From NCBI GenBank assembly GCA_947167045.1, contig CAMVGO010000001.1, positions 1 through 64,000 of the forward strand: a stretch of DNA of 64,000 nt, written 5' to 3'. Both the position numbers and the translations under genes were made by a program. Shown here piece by piece: positions 27,832 through 36,974 of the stretch; position 1 is the stretch's first letter; every line of letters starts with the position of its first letter. Under the pieces are notes generated by a model. It made no database searches. It saw only the letters and a list, made by a program, of their open reading frames with translations, and had not been told where the DNA came from. This stretch comes from an uncultured Clostridia bacterium. Lineage in GTDB: Bacteria > Bacillota > Clostridia > Saccharofermentanales > Saccharofermentanaceae.

Positions 27832-28827
27832 TCACCTGTTAAAGAATGCATAGATCACTTCGTAATCACCGCACCTGGTGATGATGAGAAATCTTCCTGT
27901 AGGGTCGGTGTAGACATTATACTGTTCTGTATATGTCATGCCCTCCATGCCCGCATCCTTTATCATTCCGAGATCGTACGTGCCGTCTCGTTCGATCATC
28001 CCGGTGTCGATGCCGTTCTCTTTTTTCCAGGTGTCGATGCAGTCGAATCTGACGATGTCAAAATAGCAGTCCATGAACTTTCCGCTGATGCTGACTTCAC
28101 CTTTTTCCGTAATGCTGTCGAGGTTTTCCTTCGCATATGCTTCGAGAGACTCATAATCTGAAGGAACGGCCTCAGTGTTCTCATATATCCTGTGCGATGC
28201 GATCTCCAAACGGTCGTAGACATAATCGTTGAGTTTGATCTCGATATTGTAGTAACTGCCGAATACGTCCTTGTAAGTAAGACCCGTGTCGCTCACGTAC
28301 TCTTCGAGTGTCATTCCTTCCGGGAGCATGCTGTCGCTGGCATCAAAATTCCGCCTTAAAAAATCGGCATCAATCGTCACGATCTCGGTGCTGTCCGTAA
28401 CGTTCTTGTGGTCCAGCGTCACTTCATTAACGAGCTTTACGATCTCTTTCCAGTTGTCGGGAAACCCGCCGTAACCGTTCTTTCTCAAATATCGCTCGAC
28501 ACCTTCGGAATCGTAATATGTGAGATATATTTCGTATGCAAGGGGCTCGTCCTCACTGCCCAGCACATTGGGAAGTGCGGCTATCACGTCGATGAGTTCC
28601 ATCGCCTTGTCGCTTCTCAGCATTTCATCCTTTTCTTTATTGAACTCGTATTTGCCCCAGCTGTTATAGGTAAAGAACGTGTTCGGATTATCGGCGTTTC
28701 CCGTCGCAGCCAGGAAGTCAAGAGAAATTATCCCGGTCTTCGCCTTCGACCCGCACCCCGCAAACGCGATGCACATGGACATCACGAGTACTATGCTCAT
28801 TACTGTTGTTATTATCCTTCTTCCCAT
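27832..28827 (-). CDS. Lipoprotein, function unknown
   Basis: A 331-aa predicted lipoprotein with signal peptide and lipobox AFAGC (Cys about 25). The mature part has no domain I recognise; it is acidic with Tyr/Asp-rich patches. It faces the GNAT gene tail-to-tail with 17 bp between stops. The gene upstream on the same strand is a Gln/Tyr-rich membrane protein. A role outside the membrane is likely; nothing more can be said. Confidence 0.82.
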   Translation of the reverse strand: MGRRIITTVMSIVLVMSMCIAFAGCGSKAKTGIISLDFLAATGNADNPNTFFTYNSWGKYEFNKEKDEMLRSDKAMELIDVIAALPNVLGSEDEPLAYEIYLTYYDSEGVERYLRKNGYGGFPDNWKEIVKLVNEVTLDHKNVTDSTEIVTIDADFLRRNFDASDSMLPEGMTLEEYVSDTGLTYKDVFGSYYNIEIKLNDYVYDRLEIASHRIYENTEAVPSDYESLEAYAKENLDSITEKGEVSISGKFMDCYFDIVRFDCIDTWKKENGIDTGMIERDGTYDLGMIKDAGMEGMTYTEQYNVYTDPTGRFLIITRCGDYEVIYAFFNR

Positions 28828-28883
28828 ATCTTTTTCCTTTTGCCGGAAAACATATCCGGCGGATGCTGCTCACGTCAATGTAA

Positions 28884-29975
28884 TCAGTTTACTACGATAA
28901 GCACGTCTTCATTGACCGGTTTATCCCTGACACTGCCGCGGGAAGGTCCGGCCGAGAGTGCCATGTCGATATATTTTTCGACATCTATCTCGTCATCCGG
29001 AGTATCCGCAAAAATATACAGATTTATATAAGGATGATATAATTCCTCCTCATTATCAGGATCGAAATAATAGAACTCGAGGATCACCCTCATACCGCCG
29101 GAATATTTACCAGTCTCATCCGTCTTGATACATATGTCGCGCATCTGCCTCAGATACCCGGTAACTTCACTGCGCTTCTCCTCCGAAGCCTCAGAGGAAA
29201 CATATATCCTGAGGGTATAACTGTACAGTTGCATATCGCCCAACTGCCTGCGGCCCGTGTCGTCCTTCATGGCAACGTCAAAGTCATGCTCTTCAAGGCA
29301 GGCGTTCATCTCCTCATAGTACGGGTTCTCATATGCATAGTAAGAGGAACTCGCGGCAGGTGTTTTCGGATTGTTTTTCCTGTCATTCACATAGATTATT
29401 CCGAGTGCGACAGGAGTCAGTATCAGTATGGTTGAGATCACCATGTTCACCACTGCCCAGATGCTCTTACGGTTCTTTACTTTCGCCGCGATCGCGAAAG
29501 CAAGGCTCGCAACCGGCCCTAACGCGCATGCAGCCGCAATGAGAAACGCCGTGTAAAAAGTATCCCCGACAGCACCGAAACCCATCGCAAGGATCATGAC
29601 AAAGAGAAACGGAATGGCAAGTACGCCAAGAACCATCAGCACGTTCGATATGATGCAGAAGATCATGGCAGTCTTTTTGGACTTCCCGGAATTGACGGCA
29701 AAAGGAGCCTGCTGATACGGAGCGGTCTGCGGATATGGCGCGTTTTGCTGATACGGAGCGTTTTGCTGATACGGAGCGTTTTGCTGATACGGAGCGGGCT
29801 GCACGGCAGGACCGTACTGAACCGGCGGATAAGGAGCGTTCGGATATGCAGCGTTTGGATACGCCGCATTATTCGGAGCGTACTGATTGCTTTGCGCACC
29901 GTACTGATTATTCTGAGCACCATATGGAGCGTTCTGCCCGTACTGGTTATTCTGTCCATACTGATCGTTCTGCAT
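28884..29975 (-). CDS. Gln/Asn/Tyr/Pro-rich membrane protein
   Basis: A 363-aa protein. Residues 1-95 are a low-complexity tail of QYGQN, PNAAYPN and APYQQN units, encoded by short DNA repeats at 29740-29960. Residues about 100-205 hold three membrane helices similar to DUF4190-like domains. The rest is an outer or inner soluble domain (about 220-363). Such Gln/Pro-rich tails ahead of membrane helices occur widely in Firmicutes, usually of unknown role. The start has AGAGGTCA upstream. Confidence 0.82.
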   Translation of the reverse strand: MQNDQYGQNNQYGQNAPYGAQNNQYGAQSNQYAPNNAAYPNAAYPNAPYPPVQYGPAVQPAPYQQNAPYQQNAPYQQNAPYPQTAPYQQAPFAVNSGKSKKTAMIFCIISNVLMVLGVLAIPFLFVMILAMGFGAVGDTFYTAFLIAAACALGPVASLAFAIAAKVKNRKSIWAVVNMVISTILILTPVALGIIYVNDRKNNPKTPAASSSYYAYENPYYEEMNACLEEHDFDVAMKDDTGRRQLGDMQLYSYTLRIYVSSEASEEKRSEVTGYLRQMRDICIKTDETGKYSGGMRVILEFYYFDPDNEEELYHPYINLYIFADTPDDEIDVEKYIDMALSAGPSRGSVRDKPVNEDVLIVVN

Positions 29976-30070
29976 CCGGATGACCTCTTTTTCGCGCTGC
30001 TGACGCTTTATAGGCTGATTTTACTACATACGCCGTCACAGCGATATAATGGGAGGAAGCGAGGTAGCAT

Positions 30071-30538
30071 ATGAGTATCAGACTTGTGCAGGCAAAAAGA
30101 GAAGACATGAAGACCATCTGGGAGATGCAGATCGAGGCATTCAGGGGGCTTCTTGAGACATATCAGGATTACGACATGAGCCCCGGCGCGGAGCCTTTCG
30201 AGAAAGTACTGGCAAGATTCGAACAGCCGTGGACCGTGTACTATTTCATCGTCGCTGAGGACGTCAACGTCGGCGTCATCCGCGTGGTCGACATGAAGGA
30301 CGGCTCGAGGAAACGCATTTCGCCGCTCTGGATAATGGAGGAATACCGCGGCAAAGGATACGCCCAACAGGCGATCCTCGCTGTTGAAGAGATCTACGGA
30401 CCCGATAACTGGTCGCTCGACACCATCCTGCAGGAAAAGGGCAACTGCCATCTCTACGAGAAGATGGGCTACCACCGGACCGGCAAGACCGAGAAGATCA
30501 ACGACAGGATGGACATCGTCTTTTACGAGAAGGGATAA
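30071..30538 (+). CDS. GNAT-family N-acetyltransferase
   Basis: A 155-aa GNAT protein. The acetyl-CoA loop is EEYRGKGYAQQAI (about 91-103) and the C-terminal part has YEKMGYHRTGKTE. GGGAGGAAG lies before the start. It is followed after 6 bp by the CAT-like gene, so both may be co-transcribed. Acceptor unknown. Confidence 0.9.
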   Translation: MSIRLVQAKREDMKTIWEMQIEAFRGLLETYQDYDMSPGAEPFEKVLARFEQPWTVYYFIVAEDVNVGVIRVVDMKDGSRKRISPLWIMEEYRGKGYAQQAILAVEEIYGPDNWSLDTILQEKGNCHLYEKMGYHRTGKTEKINDRMDIVFYEKG

Positions 30539-30544
30539 ATAAAA

Positions 30545-31201
30545 ATGAACTACAAGATCATAGACAGGGAAACATATTACCGCAAGGGCGTCTACCGCCA
30601 TTTCACCGAAGACTGCAAGTGTTCGGTCTCCATGACCGCGCGCATCGACGTGACCTCACTTGTCGCGTTTTCGAAGGAAACGGACACGAAGTTCTACATC
30701 AACTTCCTGTACCTCCTGAGCAAGGTCCTGAATTCGCGCGACGACTACAGGATGCAGTATCTCTGGCAGTCGGACGAGCTCGTCTGCTACGACGTTATCA
30801 ACCCGATCCAGTACGTCTTCCACGATGACACGGAGACCTGCACGCCCGTCTACACGACCTATTACGAGGATTATTCCGAATTCTATAAACATGCGTTGGA
30901 AGACGTCGAGCGCGCGAAAAACACACGCGAATACATGCTCGACGCACAGAACCACCCGAACTGGTTCGACGCATCCTACATCTCGTGGCTGTCCTACGAT
31001 TCTCTGGACATCGAGCTCCCCGACGGCTACCTCTACTTCCTCCCCATCGTCAACTGGGGCAAGTACAGAGAAGAGAACGGCCGCTTCATGATGCCCCTCA
31101 CGGTGCGCTTGAATCACGCGGTCGCCGACGGATTTCTCGTCGCCAACGTGTACAGACTGCTGGAAAAAGAGATTGGGGAGTTCAGTAATGGTAAGTGCTG
31201 A
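30545..31201 (+). CDS. Chloramphenicol-acetyltransferase-like protein
   Basis: A 218-aa protein of the classical CAT fold. The catalytic His lies in NHAVADG (His about 191; standard enzymes read HHAVCDG), and the N-terminal block YRKGVYRHF corresponds to CAT's RxxHF region. Length fits type A CAT. The change of the first His of the motif to Asn is common in CAT-like proteins with other substrates, so drug resistance is not shown. It follows a GNAT gene in one transcript. Confidence 0.85.
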   Translation: MNYKIIDRETYYRKGVYRHFTEDCKCSVSMTARIDVTSLVAFSKETDTKFYINFLYLLSKVLNSRDDYRMQYLWQSDELVCYDVINPIQYVFHDDTETCTPVYTTYYEDYSEFYKHALEDVERAKNTREYMLDAQNHPNWFDASYISWLSYDSLDIELPDGYLYFLPIVNWGKYREENGRFMMPLTVRLNHAVADGFLVANVYRLLEKEIGEFSNGKC

Positions 31202-31283
31202 TATTCAGTTTTCCCGCTCCCGGAAACCCCGGCTAAAACCCCTGCTCTAACCTCAGGTAAACCCTAAGCTCGAATCTCAGGTA

Positions 31284-31396
31284 AAACATCGGCTAAAACC
31301 TAGGCTATAACCGATGTTTTAGCCTGCTTTTTAAACATTTTTCTCAAAAACACGGTCAAAACCTCGGTATGCGCCTGCTTTTTCGCCGAGGTTTTC
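31284..31396. repeat. Palindromic intergenic elements (TTTTTAGCC-like family)
   Basis: In the 444-bp gap after the CAT gene, hairpin AAAACATCGG...CCGATGTTTT (31284-31320) and hairpin ACCTCGG...CCGAGGT (31361-31392) match in layout the units at 11754-11866, in reversed order. GGCTAAAACC occurs at 31231 and again at 31291. The gap holds no gene. Confidence 0.65.
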
Positions 31397-31522
31397 GATA
31401 ATGATGCGTCATATATTTCGAGCTTTTCGAAAATGGCTTGAATCGACTCGCATTCGCCAGTCACCACTTCAAAAAATCGGCAACTATGCGGCAGTGCCGA
31501 ATATTTTGCCGTATTTTTCGAT

Positions 31523-31579
31523 CATTAACTTGGAAAAATCCTGCAGAATTAAGGCATAGCCGCATTTCTGCCGGATAAA
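31523..31579 (+). repeat. Dispersed repeat with GGCATAGCCG core
   Basis: A stretch starting CATTAACTTGGAAAAATC and continuing through GGCATAGCCG matches 51123-51179; by eye 35 of the first 40 bases are identical. Both copies lie in gene-free gaps. Confidence 0.7.
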
Positions 31580-31645
31580 TCCTATGAGACAGCCACGATA
31601 GTGCCCTGTGTTAAAATCCAAAAAAGCATTTATACGAGGTGTCAC

Positions 31646-32143
31646 ATGATCTTACGCGCATACACTAAAGAAGATTCTCCCGTCATCGCGAAATGGATAC
31701 GCAGCGAGACCGAGCTCTACCAGTGGTCCGCCAGCCACTTTGGTTTCTTCCCGCTCCTCCCCTGCAGTATCGACGAGCATTACGCACCCTCTTTGAAGAC
31801 AGGGCGCTTCATCCCGCTCACAGGCGTCGATGACGGCGGCAAACCCGTCGCGCACCTCTTCATCAAATATCCGAATGAGAACGACGACTCTTTGGTAAGG
31901 TTCGGCTTTGTCGTGGTCGATCCCGAGATGCGCGGCAAGGGTTACGGCCGCGAGCTCATCCGCCTCGCCATTGATTATGTAAGGAACAACCTGTCGGCAA
32001 CGAGGATCAGTCTCGGCGTTTTCGAGAACAATCCGAAAGCGAAAAAGTGCTACGTATCCGCCGGCTTCAAAGAATACGGCTCGCACACGGTCGACACGCC
32101 TTTCGGCCAGTGGGGTTGCACGGACATGGAGCTGTATCTGTAA
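31646..32143 (+). CDS. GNAT-family N-acetyltransferase
   Basis: A 165-aa GNAT protein: acetyl-CoA loop PEMRGKGYGREL (about 95-106), VFENNPKAKKCY and GFKEYG in the C-terminal part. The ATG at 31646 with CGAGGTG before it is preferred; a further upstream reading lacks a site. It is convergent with an AraC regulator. Acceptor unknown. Confidence 0.88.
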   Translation: MILRAYTKEDSPVIAKWIRSETELYQWSASHFGFFPLLPCSIDEHYAPSLKTGRFIPLTGVDDGGKPVAHLFIKYPNENDDSLVRFGFVVVDPEMRGKGYGRELIRLAIDYVRNNLSATRISLGVFENNPKAKKCYVSAGFKEYGSHTVDTPFGQWGCTDMELYL

Positions 32144-32196
32144 GGGCAACCCCTGGTACATTGATCATCCGGGAGTTCCCGGAACAGTCCCTTAAT

Positions 32197-32952
32197 CTAC
32201 CCCTTCGCTCGCCTCAGTATCTGTCCGGAATTCGACGCACGGTACTCCTTCGGCGTCATGCCGCAGTCCTTCTTCAGCACGTTCGTGAAATAGCTCTGGC
32301 TCGGAAATGCCAGAGAGGCCGATATCTCGGCGATCGAATAGTCGGACGAGGCGAGCATGGACTTGGCCGTCTCGAGTTTTTTGGTCTGGATGTATTCGCT
32401 GATCGAATAGCCCGTTTCCTTTTTGAACAGGCGCGACAGATAAGGCGCCGAGAGGTTGGTCACCGACGCCAGGGTCGCGAGCGTGATGCGCGTGTGCAGG
32501 TTCTCGTAGATGTAGTTGATGCAGGTGTTCACGGCCTTCGACGTGATGGCGCTCTTTTGCAGCGTCTGCATCTGCCTGGTGTAGTGAAGGCACATCTCGT
32601 TATGGATGTCTGAGATCTCCTGCGGCGTGCGCGCCTCGTCGGCCTGGCGGATGTAGTAGTCGCTCAGGTTGTACGCCTCCGACTGCGACAGGCCGCCCGA
32701 GATGCAGAAGCGCGCGACCAGGGCGACCGTGATGGTCAGGTGGTATTTGAGATTCTGGAGAGGGTTGTCGGACAGGATGCCAAGGCCCTTTTTCTCGTGG
32801 AACGGCTCGGAAAGAAGGCCTTTGACCTTGCGGAGATTGCCCGAGCGGATCGTCTCGTAGAAATCCATTTCGGGCGCTAAGGGCGCTCTGAAAAACTCAT
32901 ATTCCCTGTGTAAGAACTCCTGGTAGGAAATCTTTTTGCGCGGAGCGGGCAT
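32197..32952 (-). CDS. AraC-family transcriptional regulator
   Basis: A 251-aa regulator with two helix-turn-helix motifs at the C-terminal end (about 150-245; NLSAPYLSRLFKKETGYS and FPSQSYFTNVLKKDCG). The N-terminal part has no visible sugar-binding cupin and is alpha-helical. The ATG at 32952 has AAGGAGGT before it; the longer reading begins with TTG. It is divergent from the GH16 lipoprotein gene with about 200 bp between starts, so control of that glucanase is likely but inferred. Confidence 0.9.
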   Translation of the reverse strand: MPAPRKKISYQEFLHREYEFFRAPLAPEMDFYETIRSGNLRKVKGLLSEPFHEKKGLGILSDNPLQNLKYHLTITVALVARFCISGGLSQSEAYNLSDYYIRQADEARTPQEISDIHNEMCLHYTRQMQTLQKSAITSKAVNTCINYIYENLHTRITLATLASVTNLSAPYLSRLFKKETGYSISEYIQTKKLETAKSMLASSDYSIAEISASLAFPSQSYFTNVLKKDCGMTPKEYRASNSGQILRRAKG

Positions 32953-33149
32953 TTCGGACCTCCTTGAAAACGGCTCCCGCCGGTAAAGTGCGGGAAGTGT
33001 CAAATATGCGTGAGAAACAAGGGCTTACGAGGGCATTATAGCATGAAAACGTAAAAATTAGATATGAAAAGGCAATAATGCCGCCAAGATAATTGTTATT
33101 TTGAGGGCAATCAGGTTATTGCAAAGAAAAATTTTTCGAGGAGGCTTTT

Positions 33150-34541
33150 ATGAAGAGCAAGACCATAATCAGTTCGATCCTGGCTGTTTCCATGCTTCTC
33201 CCTCTCGCATCCTGCTCAGGCGCCCAGACGGAGCCTACGACGGCTGCAACGACCGCGGAAGCGAAAACGGAGACACCGCAGCTCGAAGGCTACAATCTCC
33301 TTTGGAGCGACGAGTTCGACGGCAGCGGCGAGATGGATCTGACAAAGTGGAACTACGAGCCCCATGAACCGGGCTGGACGAACAACGAGCTTCAGGAGTA
33401 CACGACGTCCACGGACAATGTTTTCGTGCGCGACGGAAAACTCGTACTGAAGGCCATCAAGACAGAAAAGGACGGCAACGTTCACTACACATCCGGCAAG
33501 GTCACCGGCCAGAACAAGACGGACTTCCAGTACGGCAAGGTCGTTGTTTCCGCCAAGGTACCCGAAGGACAGGGGCTCTGGCCCGCAATCTGGATGATGC
33601 CCAAGGATGAGTCATACTACGGCCAGTGGCCGAAGTGCGGCGAGATCGACATCATGGAGTCATTGGGCAACGACACAACAATTTCTTATTCGACAATTCA
33701 CTACGGCGAACCTCACGGCGAGCAGCAGGGCACCATCACAAAGGAAGGCGCCGACAGCTTCTCCGCGAAGTTCCACGAATATTCCGTTGAGTGGGAACCC
33801 GGCGAGATGCGCTTCTACACTGACGGCGAGCTCGTTCTTACATGCAACGACTGGTTCACCGCAGTTCAGGGCGAAGACGACAAGCCTTATCCGGCACCTT
33901 TCGACCAGCCTTTCTTCGTTCAGATGAACCTCGCAGTAGGCGGCAACTGGCCCGGAAATCCTGACGACACCACCGACTTCGACAAGGCTGAATTCGAGAT
34001 CGACTACGTACGCGTTTACCAGAAGGACGCTTACGACACCAACGTCACAAAGCCCGAAAAGCCTTTCCGTGAAGCTCTCCCCGACGGTAACTTCATCCGC
34101 AACGGAAACTTCACCGAGCAGGAAGACCTGACCGATGACGTCGACTGGAAGTTCCTCCTCTTCAACGAGGGCGTAGGTTCAGCCGAGATCAAGGACGGCG
34201 AGATGATCATCACGACCGAGAAGTACGGCACGGAAGAGTATTCCGTCCAGCTCGTACACCCCGATCTCCCGATGCGCAAGGGCCATTCCTACAAGATCAC
34301 CTTCGACATCAGGGCAGACGAACCCCGTAAGTGCATCGTCTGCGTATCCGCTCCGAATGCGGGCTGGATCCGCTACTTCCCCGACACTTCGATCGACCTC
34401 ACGACCGAGTGGCAGACATTCGAATTCAATTTCGACATGACCGAAAAGGATGACAACAACGGACGTCTCGAGTTCAACATGGGCAAGCACGGCGACACCG
34501 CCACGATCCACATCACGAACGTCAGAGTCGAAGAAGTCTGA
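33150..34541 (+). CDS. GH16 beta-glucanase lipoprotein with C-terminal CBM
   Basis: A 463-aa exported lipoprotein: signal and lipobox LASC (Cys about 22), Thr/Ala linker, GH16 catalytic domain (about 45-295) and a C-terminal jelly-roll domain resembling CBM4/9 (about 315-463, starting FIRNGNFTE). The catalytic stretch is GEIDIMES, with nucleophile E165, D167 and acid/base E170 of the ExDxxE motif. The likely substrate is beta-1,3 or mixed-linkage glucan (laminarin, lichenin, cereal glucan). Ribosome site GAGGAGG. An AraC-type regulator is divergent. Lipid anchoring keeps the enzyme at the outer face of the membrane. Confidence 0.95.
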   Translation: MKSKTIISSILAVSMLLPLASCSGAQTEPTTAATTAEAKTETPQLEGYNLLWSDEFDGSGEMDLTKWNYEPHEPGWTNNELQEYTTSTDNVFVRDGKLVLKAIKTEKDGNVHYTSGKVTGQNKTDFQYGKVVVSAKVPEGQGLWPAIWMMPKDESYYGQWPKCGEIDIMESLGNDTTISYSTIHYGEPHGEQQGTITKEGADSFSAKFHEYSVEWEPGEMRFYTDGELVLTCNDWFTAVQGEDDKPYPAPFDQPFFVQMNLAVGGNWPGNPDDTTDFDKAEFEIDYVRVYQKDAYDTNVTKPEKPFREALPDGNFIRNGNFTEQEDLTDDVDWKFLLFNEGVGSAEIKDGEMIITTEKYGTEEYSVQLVHPDLPMRKGHSYKITFDIRADEPRKCIVCVSAPNAGWIRYFPDTSIDLTTEWQTFEFNFDMTEKDDNNGRLEFNMGKHGDTATIHITNVRVEEV

Positions 34542-34624
34542 TACACAAAAACACACCTAAGGTTACTTTGAACTTGACCCCCGGGTGACCTATAGAGAGT
34601 GACGTGCAAGGTTAGCTCTCACGA

Positions 34625-34665
34625 ATACCGGCTTGATCTGCAGCAGCAGTCAGGCCGGTATTTTT
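34625..34665 (+). terminator. Terminator after GH16 gene
   Basis: Stem ATACCGGC(TTGA) / (TCAG)GCCGGTAT with a loop of about 14 bases is followed by five T. The 346-bp gap to the next gene holds nothing else clear except a possible -10 box (TATAAT at 34829). Confidence 0.8.
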
Positions 34666-34887
34666 ATACGGTTCATTCCGCACGTACCGCTGCTGTTTTT
34701 CCCGCATAGCCACCGCGCCGGAAAACGCTCAGATTTCAAATCGGATTTCCGACATAAAACCCACCGATATGCCTTAGTTTTCGAAATGTTTACAGAGCCG
34801 TTATCCCATTCAAAAAAAAAGGTGCGGATATAATAAATTCATAATGGTGAAGGATGCGTATCGGCACAAGGACAAGGGTGACGGAAA

Positions 34888-35118
34888 TTGGCTGATAAGA
34901 AGACAGAAAAACCTGCAACACACAAGTACATCCGCGGTAAGACTTACGACCGCGTCATGATGCTGTTCGTGCTGCTCGCCGTCATCGCGGTAACCACGTC
35001 AAACGGCGGCATCTCAATAAAGAACACGACGATCCTCGACATCGACGTCGAGAAGATCTACGCGGCCATTTCGGGCGACCAGTGCGCCGTTACGAATATC
35101 AGGATCAAAAAGGGCTAA
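34888..35118 (+). CDS. Small single-pass membrane protein, unknown
   Basis: A 76-aa protein: basic N-terminus (1-22), one membrane segment (about 24-41), outer tail with IKNTTILDIDVEKIYAAI. It begins with TTG; the upstream AAGGGTGACGG is a plausible but not strong ribosome site. Codon use looks like a real gene. No family recognised. Confidence 0.55.
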   Translation: MADKKTEKPATHKYIRGKTYDRVMMLFVLLAVIAVTTSNGGISIKNTTILDIDVEKIYAAISGDQCAVTNIRIKKG

Positions 35119-35184
35119 GCCGCAGGCACGATCTTATCTGCTGCGCTGCTTCACTGCTTATCTGCTGCCCTGTCACATCACACA

Positions 35185-36183
35185 TCAGTTATTGTTCGAC
35201 GTCATGACGCACATCATTACCACCATGATCGCTACTTCCTCAGCGATTGCAAGGGCCAGCGCGTTATTGGTGATCACAGCCTTGTTGACAACGTTTTCGT
35301 CAGTATTTTCTTCGGTATAGACTTCGCCCACGAGAAGAGCTGCGAACATCAGACGCGTCTTCCTGTCCATCGAAAGGCCTCCGAAGCCCTTGTTCTTCTT
35401 GAGGAAATCAGCCGCCTCTATGATCTCTCCCGCAAGGTCTTCAGCAGGCACATCGATGTTGATGAGAGTGCCGAGCGCCGGGAATTCGAGATATGTTCCG
35501 AACTTGGAGCCCTGCTCCTTGAATGCGTTGAAGAGCTCCGCAACCTTGTCGCACTTGGCCTTCATGCTGCCGCCCGTAAGCGCCAATATCTCGCTCAGAG
35601 CCTGAACTGAATTCGAATCAGCCTTGATCTTGAGCTCCTTCTTGATGTATTTGTAGCACTCCTCCATCTCTTCGATGATGGTATCGATATCACGTCCGCT
35701 CATGGCAAGGAGCGATGCGAGTGCCAGGTCCTCCGATGATGTCAGGAGCGGATGTTCCTTGCTCATCCTGCGCATGATCTCGTTGGTCTTGTCACGGATC
35801 TCCTCAGCATCAGCCTTGCGTCCGCGGTCGACGATTATCATGGCGGTGATGACCATGTACGAATCCTCCATGACCTTGCCCTTCATCAGCACGTCGAAAA
35901 CCGCCTCGAGATCGGAGAGATATTGTTCCGGATCGGCTTCGAGCGTCATCCTGGATGTGATCACGAGCTCTGCAACATCCCTGAATGCAGAGAAGATCCC
36001 CTTGCGCTTGCTTAAGATCTTCTTTGACTCCTTGAGCCTCTCTATGTCGACCTCTTTTCCCGCACTTGCGAAGAGCAGTCCGCCGATCACCTGGCTGATC
36101 CCCATCTCAAGGAAAAATGCCTTGTCGATCGCGATCTTGTTCGAAGCCAAAAGTTCAAGTTTGCGTGTCAGTTCAGGATTCAT
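35185..36183 (-). CDS. DUF4003-family protein
   Basis: A 332-aa soluble, mainly alpha-helical protein resembling DUF4003 proteins of Firmicutes, with blocks LASSEDLALASLLAMSGRD-like (about 150-165) and ALAIAEEVAIMVVMM near the C-terminus. No function is known for the family. The start at 36183 (MNPELTRK) has AAAGGAGAG before it; a reading 12 codons longer lacks a site. It stands alone between divergent and convergent genes. Confidence 0.85.
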   Translation of the reverse strand: MNPELTRKLELLASNKIAIDKAFFLEMGISQVIGGLLFASAGKEVDIERLKESKKILSKRKGIFSAFRDVAELVITSRMTLEADPEQYLSDLEAVFDVLMKGKVMEDSYMVITAMIIVDRGRKADAEEIRDKTNEIMRRMSKEHPLLTSSEDLALASLLAMSGRDIDTIIEEMEECYKYIKKELKIKADSNSVQALSEILALTGGSMKAKCDKVAELFNAFKEQGSKFGTYLEFPALGTLINIDVPAEDLAGEIIEAADFLKKNKGFGGLSMDRKTRLMFAALLVGEVYTEENTDENVVNKAVITNNALALAIAEEVAIMVVMMCVMTSNNN

Positions 36184-36349
36184 AGTATTCTCTCCTTTGC
36201 GGGTGCCATGATCATGCATTTGCGTGCTCCATCAGGACTCTGTATGTTCATTTTAGCACTATTTCGGGAAGCCTTCAGAATACAATCAGATATTCCAATC
36301 TCCCCAAACCCTGATACAATATACATCGGATTAGGAGATAGAAATAAAT

Positions 36350-36688
36350 ATGAAGATGCATTTCGAGAAAACGGATATATCCACGATCTTATGCGGTGTC
36401 GGACTTGGCATATCGCTGTTGTTTTTGGGGCTTGCGCCGTTAGGCAACTGGCTCTACCTGATCGCGAAGCTCCAGCATTCCTCACGTGAAATCGCGCACG
36501 CGACCTTCGTGCTGATCGTCTGCGGCGTCCTGGGGTTCGGCGGCATTGCGCCCTCCATCGTTGCGAAGATCATCAACAAAAAGAGCAAGTGGCCCATAAT
36601 AAACATCATCATGATTACGCTGACAACGATCGCAGACAGCCTTCTCACATGGGGTGTCGTCGCACTCATGCAGCACTACAACAGATAA
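36350..36688 (+). CDS. Small membrane protein with three helices, unknown
   Basis: A 112-aa protein with three hydrophobic segments (about 12-38, 48-70, 82-105). TTAGGAGATAG precedes the ATG, and GATACAAT about 35 bp upstream may be a -10 box. No family recognised. It is followed by 63-bp-period palindromes, the first of which begins at its stop codon. Confidence 0.75.
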   Translation: MKMHFEKTDISTILCGVGLGISLLFLGLAPLGNWLYLIAKLQHSSREIAHATFVLIVCGVLGFGGIAPSIVAKIINKKSKWPIINIIMITLTTIADSLLTWGVVALMQHYNR

Positions 36689-36848
36689 CCGCCAGATATA
36701 CTGAAATGAGGGATATTGGCGGTAGCGGATAATTTTGTCTTCACTGATCTGCCGCCAAACTGTTTCATTTTTGCATTTTGGCGGTACGGCATTTTTTCTG
36801 AATTCAATCGAATACCGCCAATTCATATTAATCCGGCCGAATGGCGGT
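36688..36848. repeat. Three palindromes with 63-bp period (CCGCCA/TGGCGG arms)
   Basis: CCGCCA at 36689, 36752 and 36815 and TGGCGGT at 36717, 36779 and 36842 define three imperfect palindromes with distances of 62-63 bp. The layout matches the 52-bp arrays elsewhere in the window, but arms and period differ. The region has no gene. Confidence 0.8.
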
Positions 36849-36884
36849 TATCGTGAAGAGCCGCATTTATCCATCGTTTTCTAA

Positions 36885-36913
36885 TTGTTTACACCAAACA
36901 TAATTATTAAAAT
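36885..36913 (+). promoter_or_regulatory. SigA-type promoter of the GGDEF gene
   Basis: TTGTTT, 17 bp, TAAAAT lies about 60 bp before the diguanylate cyclase start. Confidence 0.55.
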
Positions 36914-36974
36914 AATCTTGAGTCTATAATCAGGTTAAGTAACAAGCGGGATAATAATTCTGGAACGGCTTAAC

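Noticed and set aside
30545..31201. Chloramphenicol resistance gene
   Set aside because: The catalytic His and fold are visible, but the motif begins Asn instead of His and context is not a resistance element; the substrate is left open.
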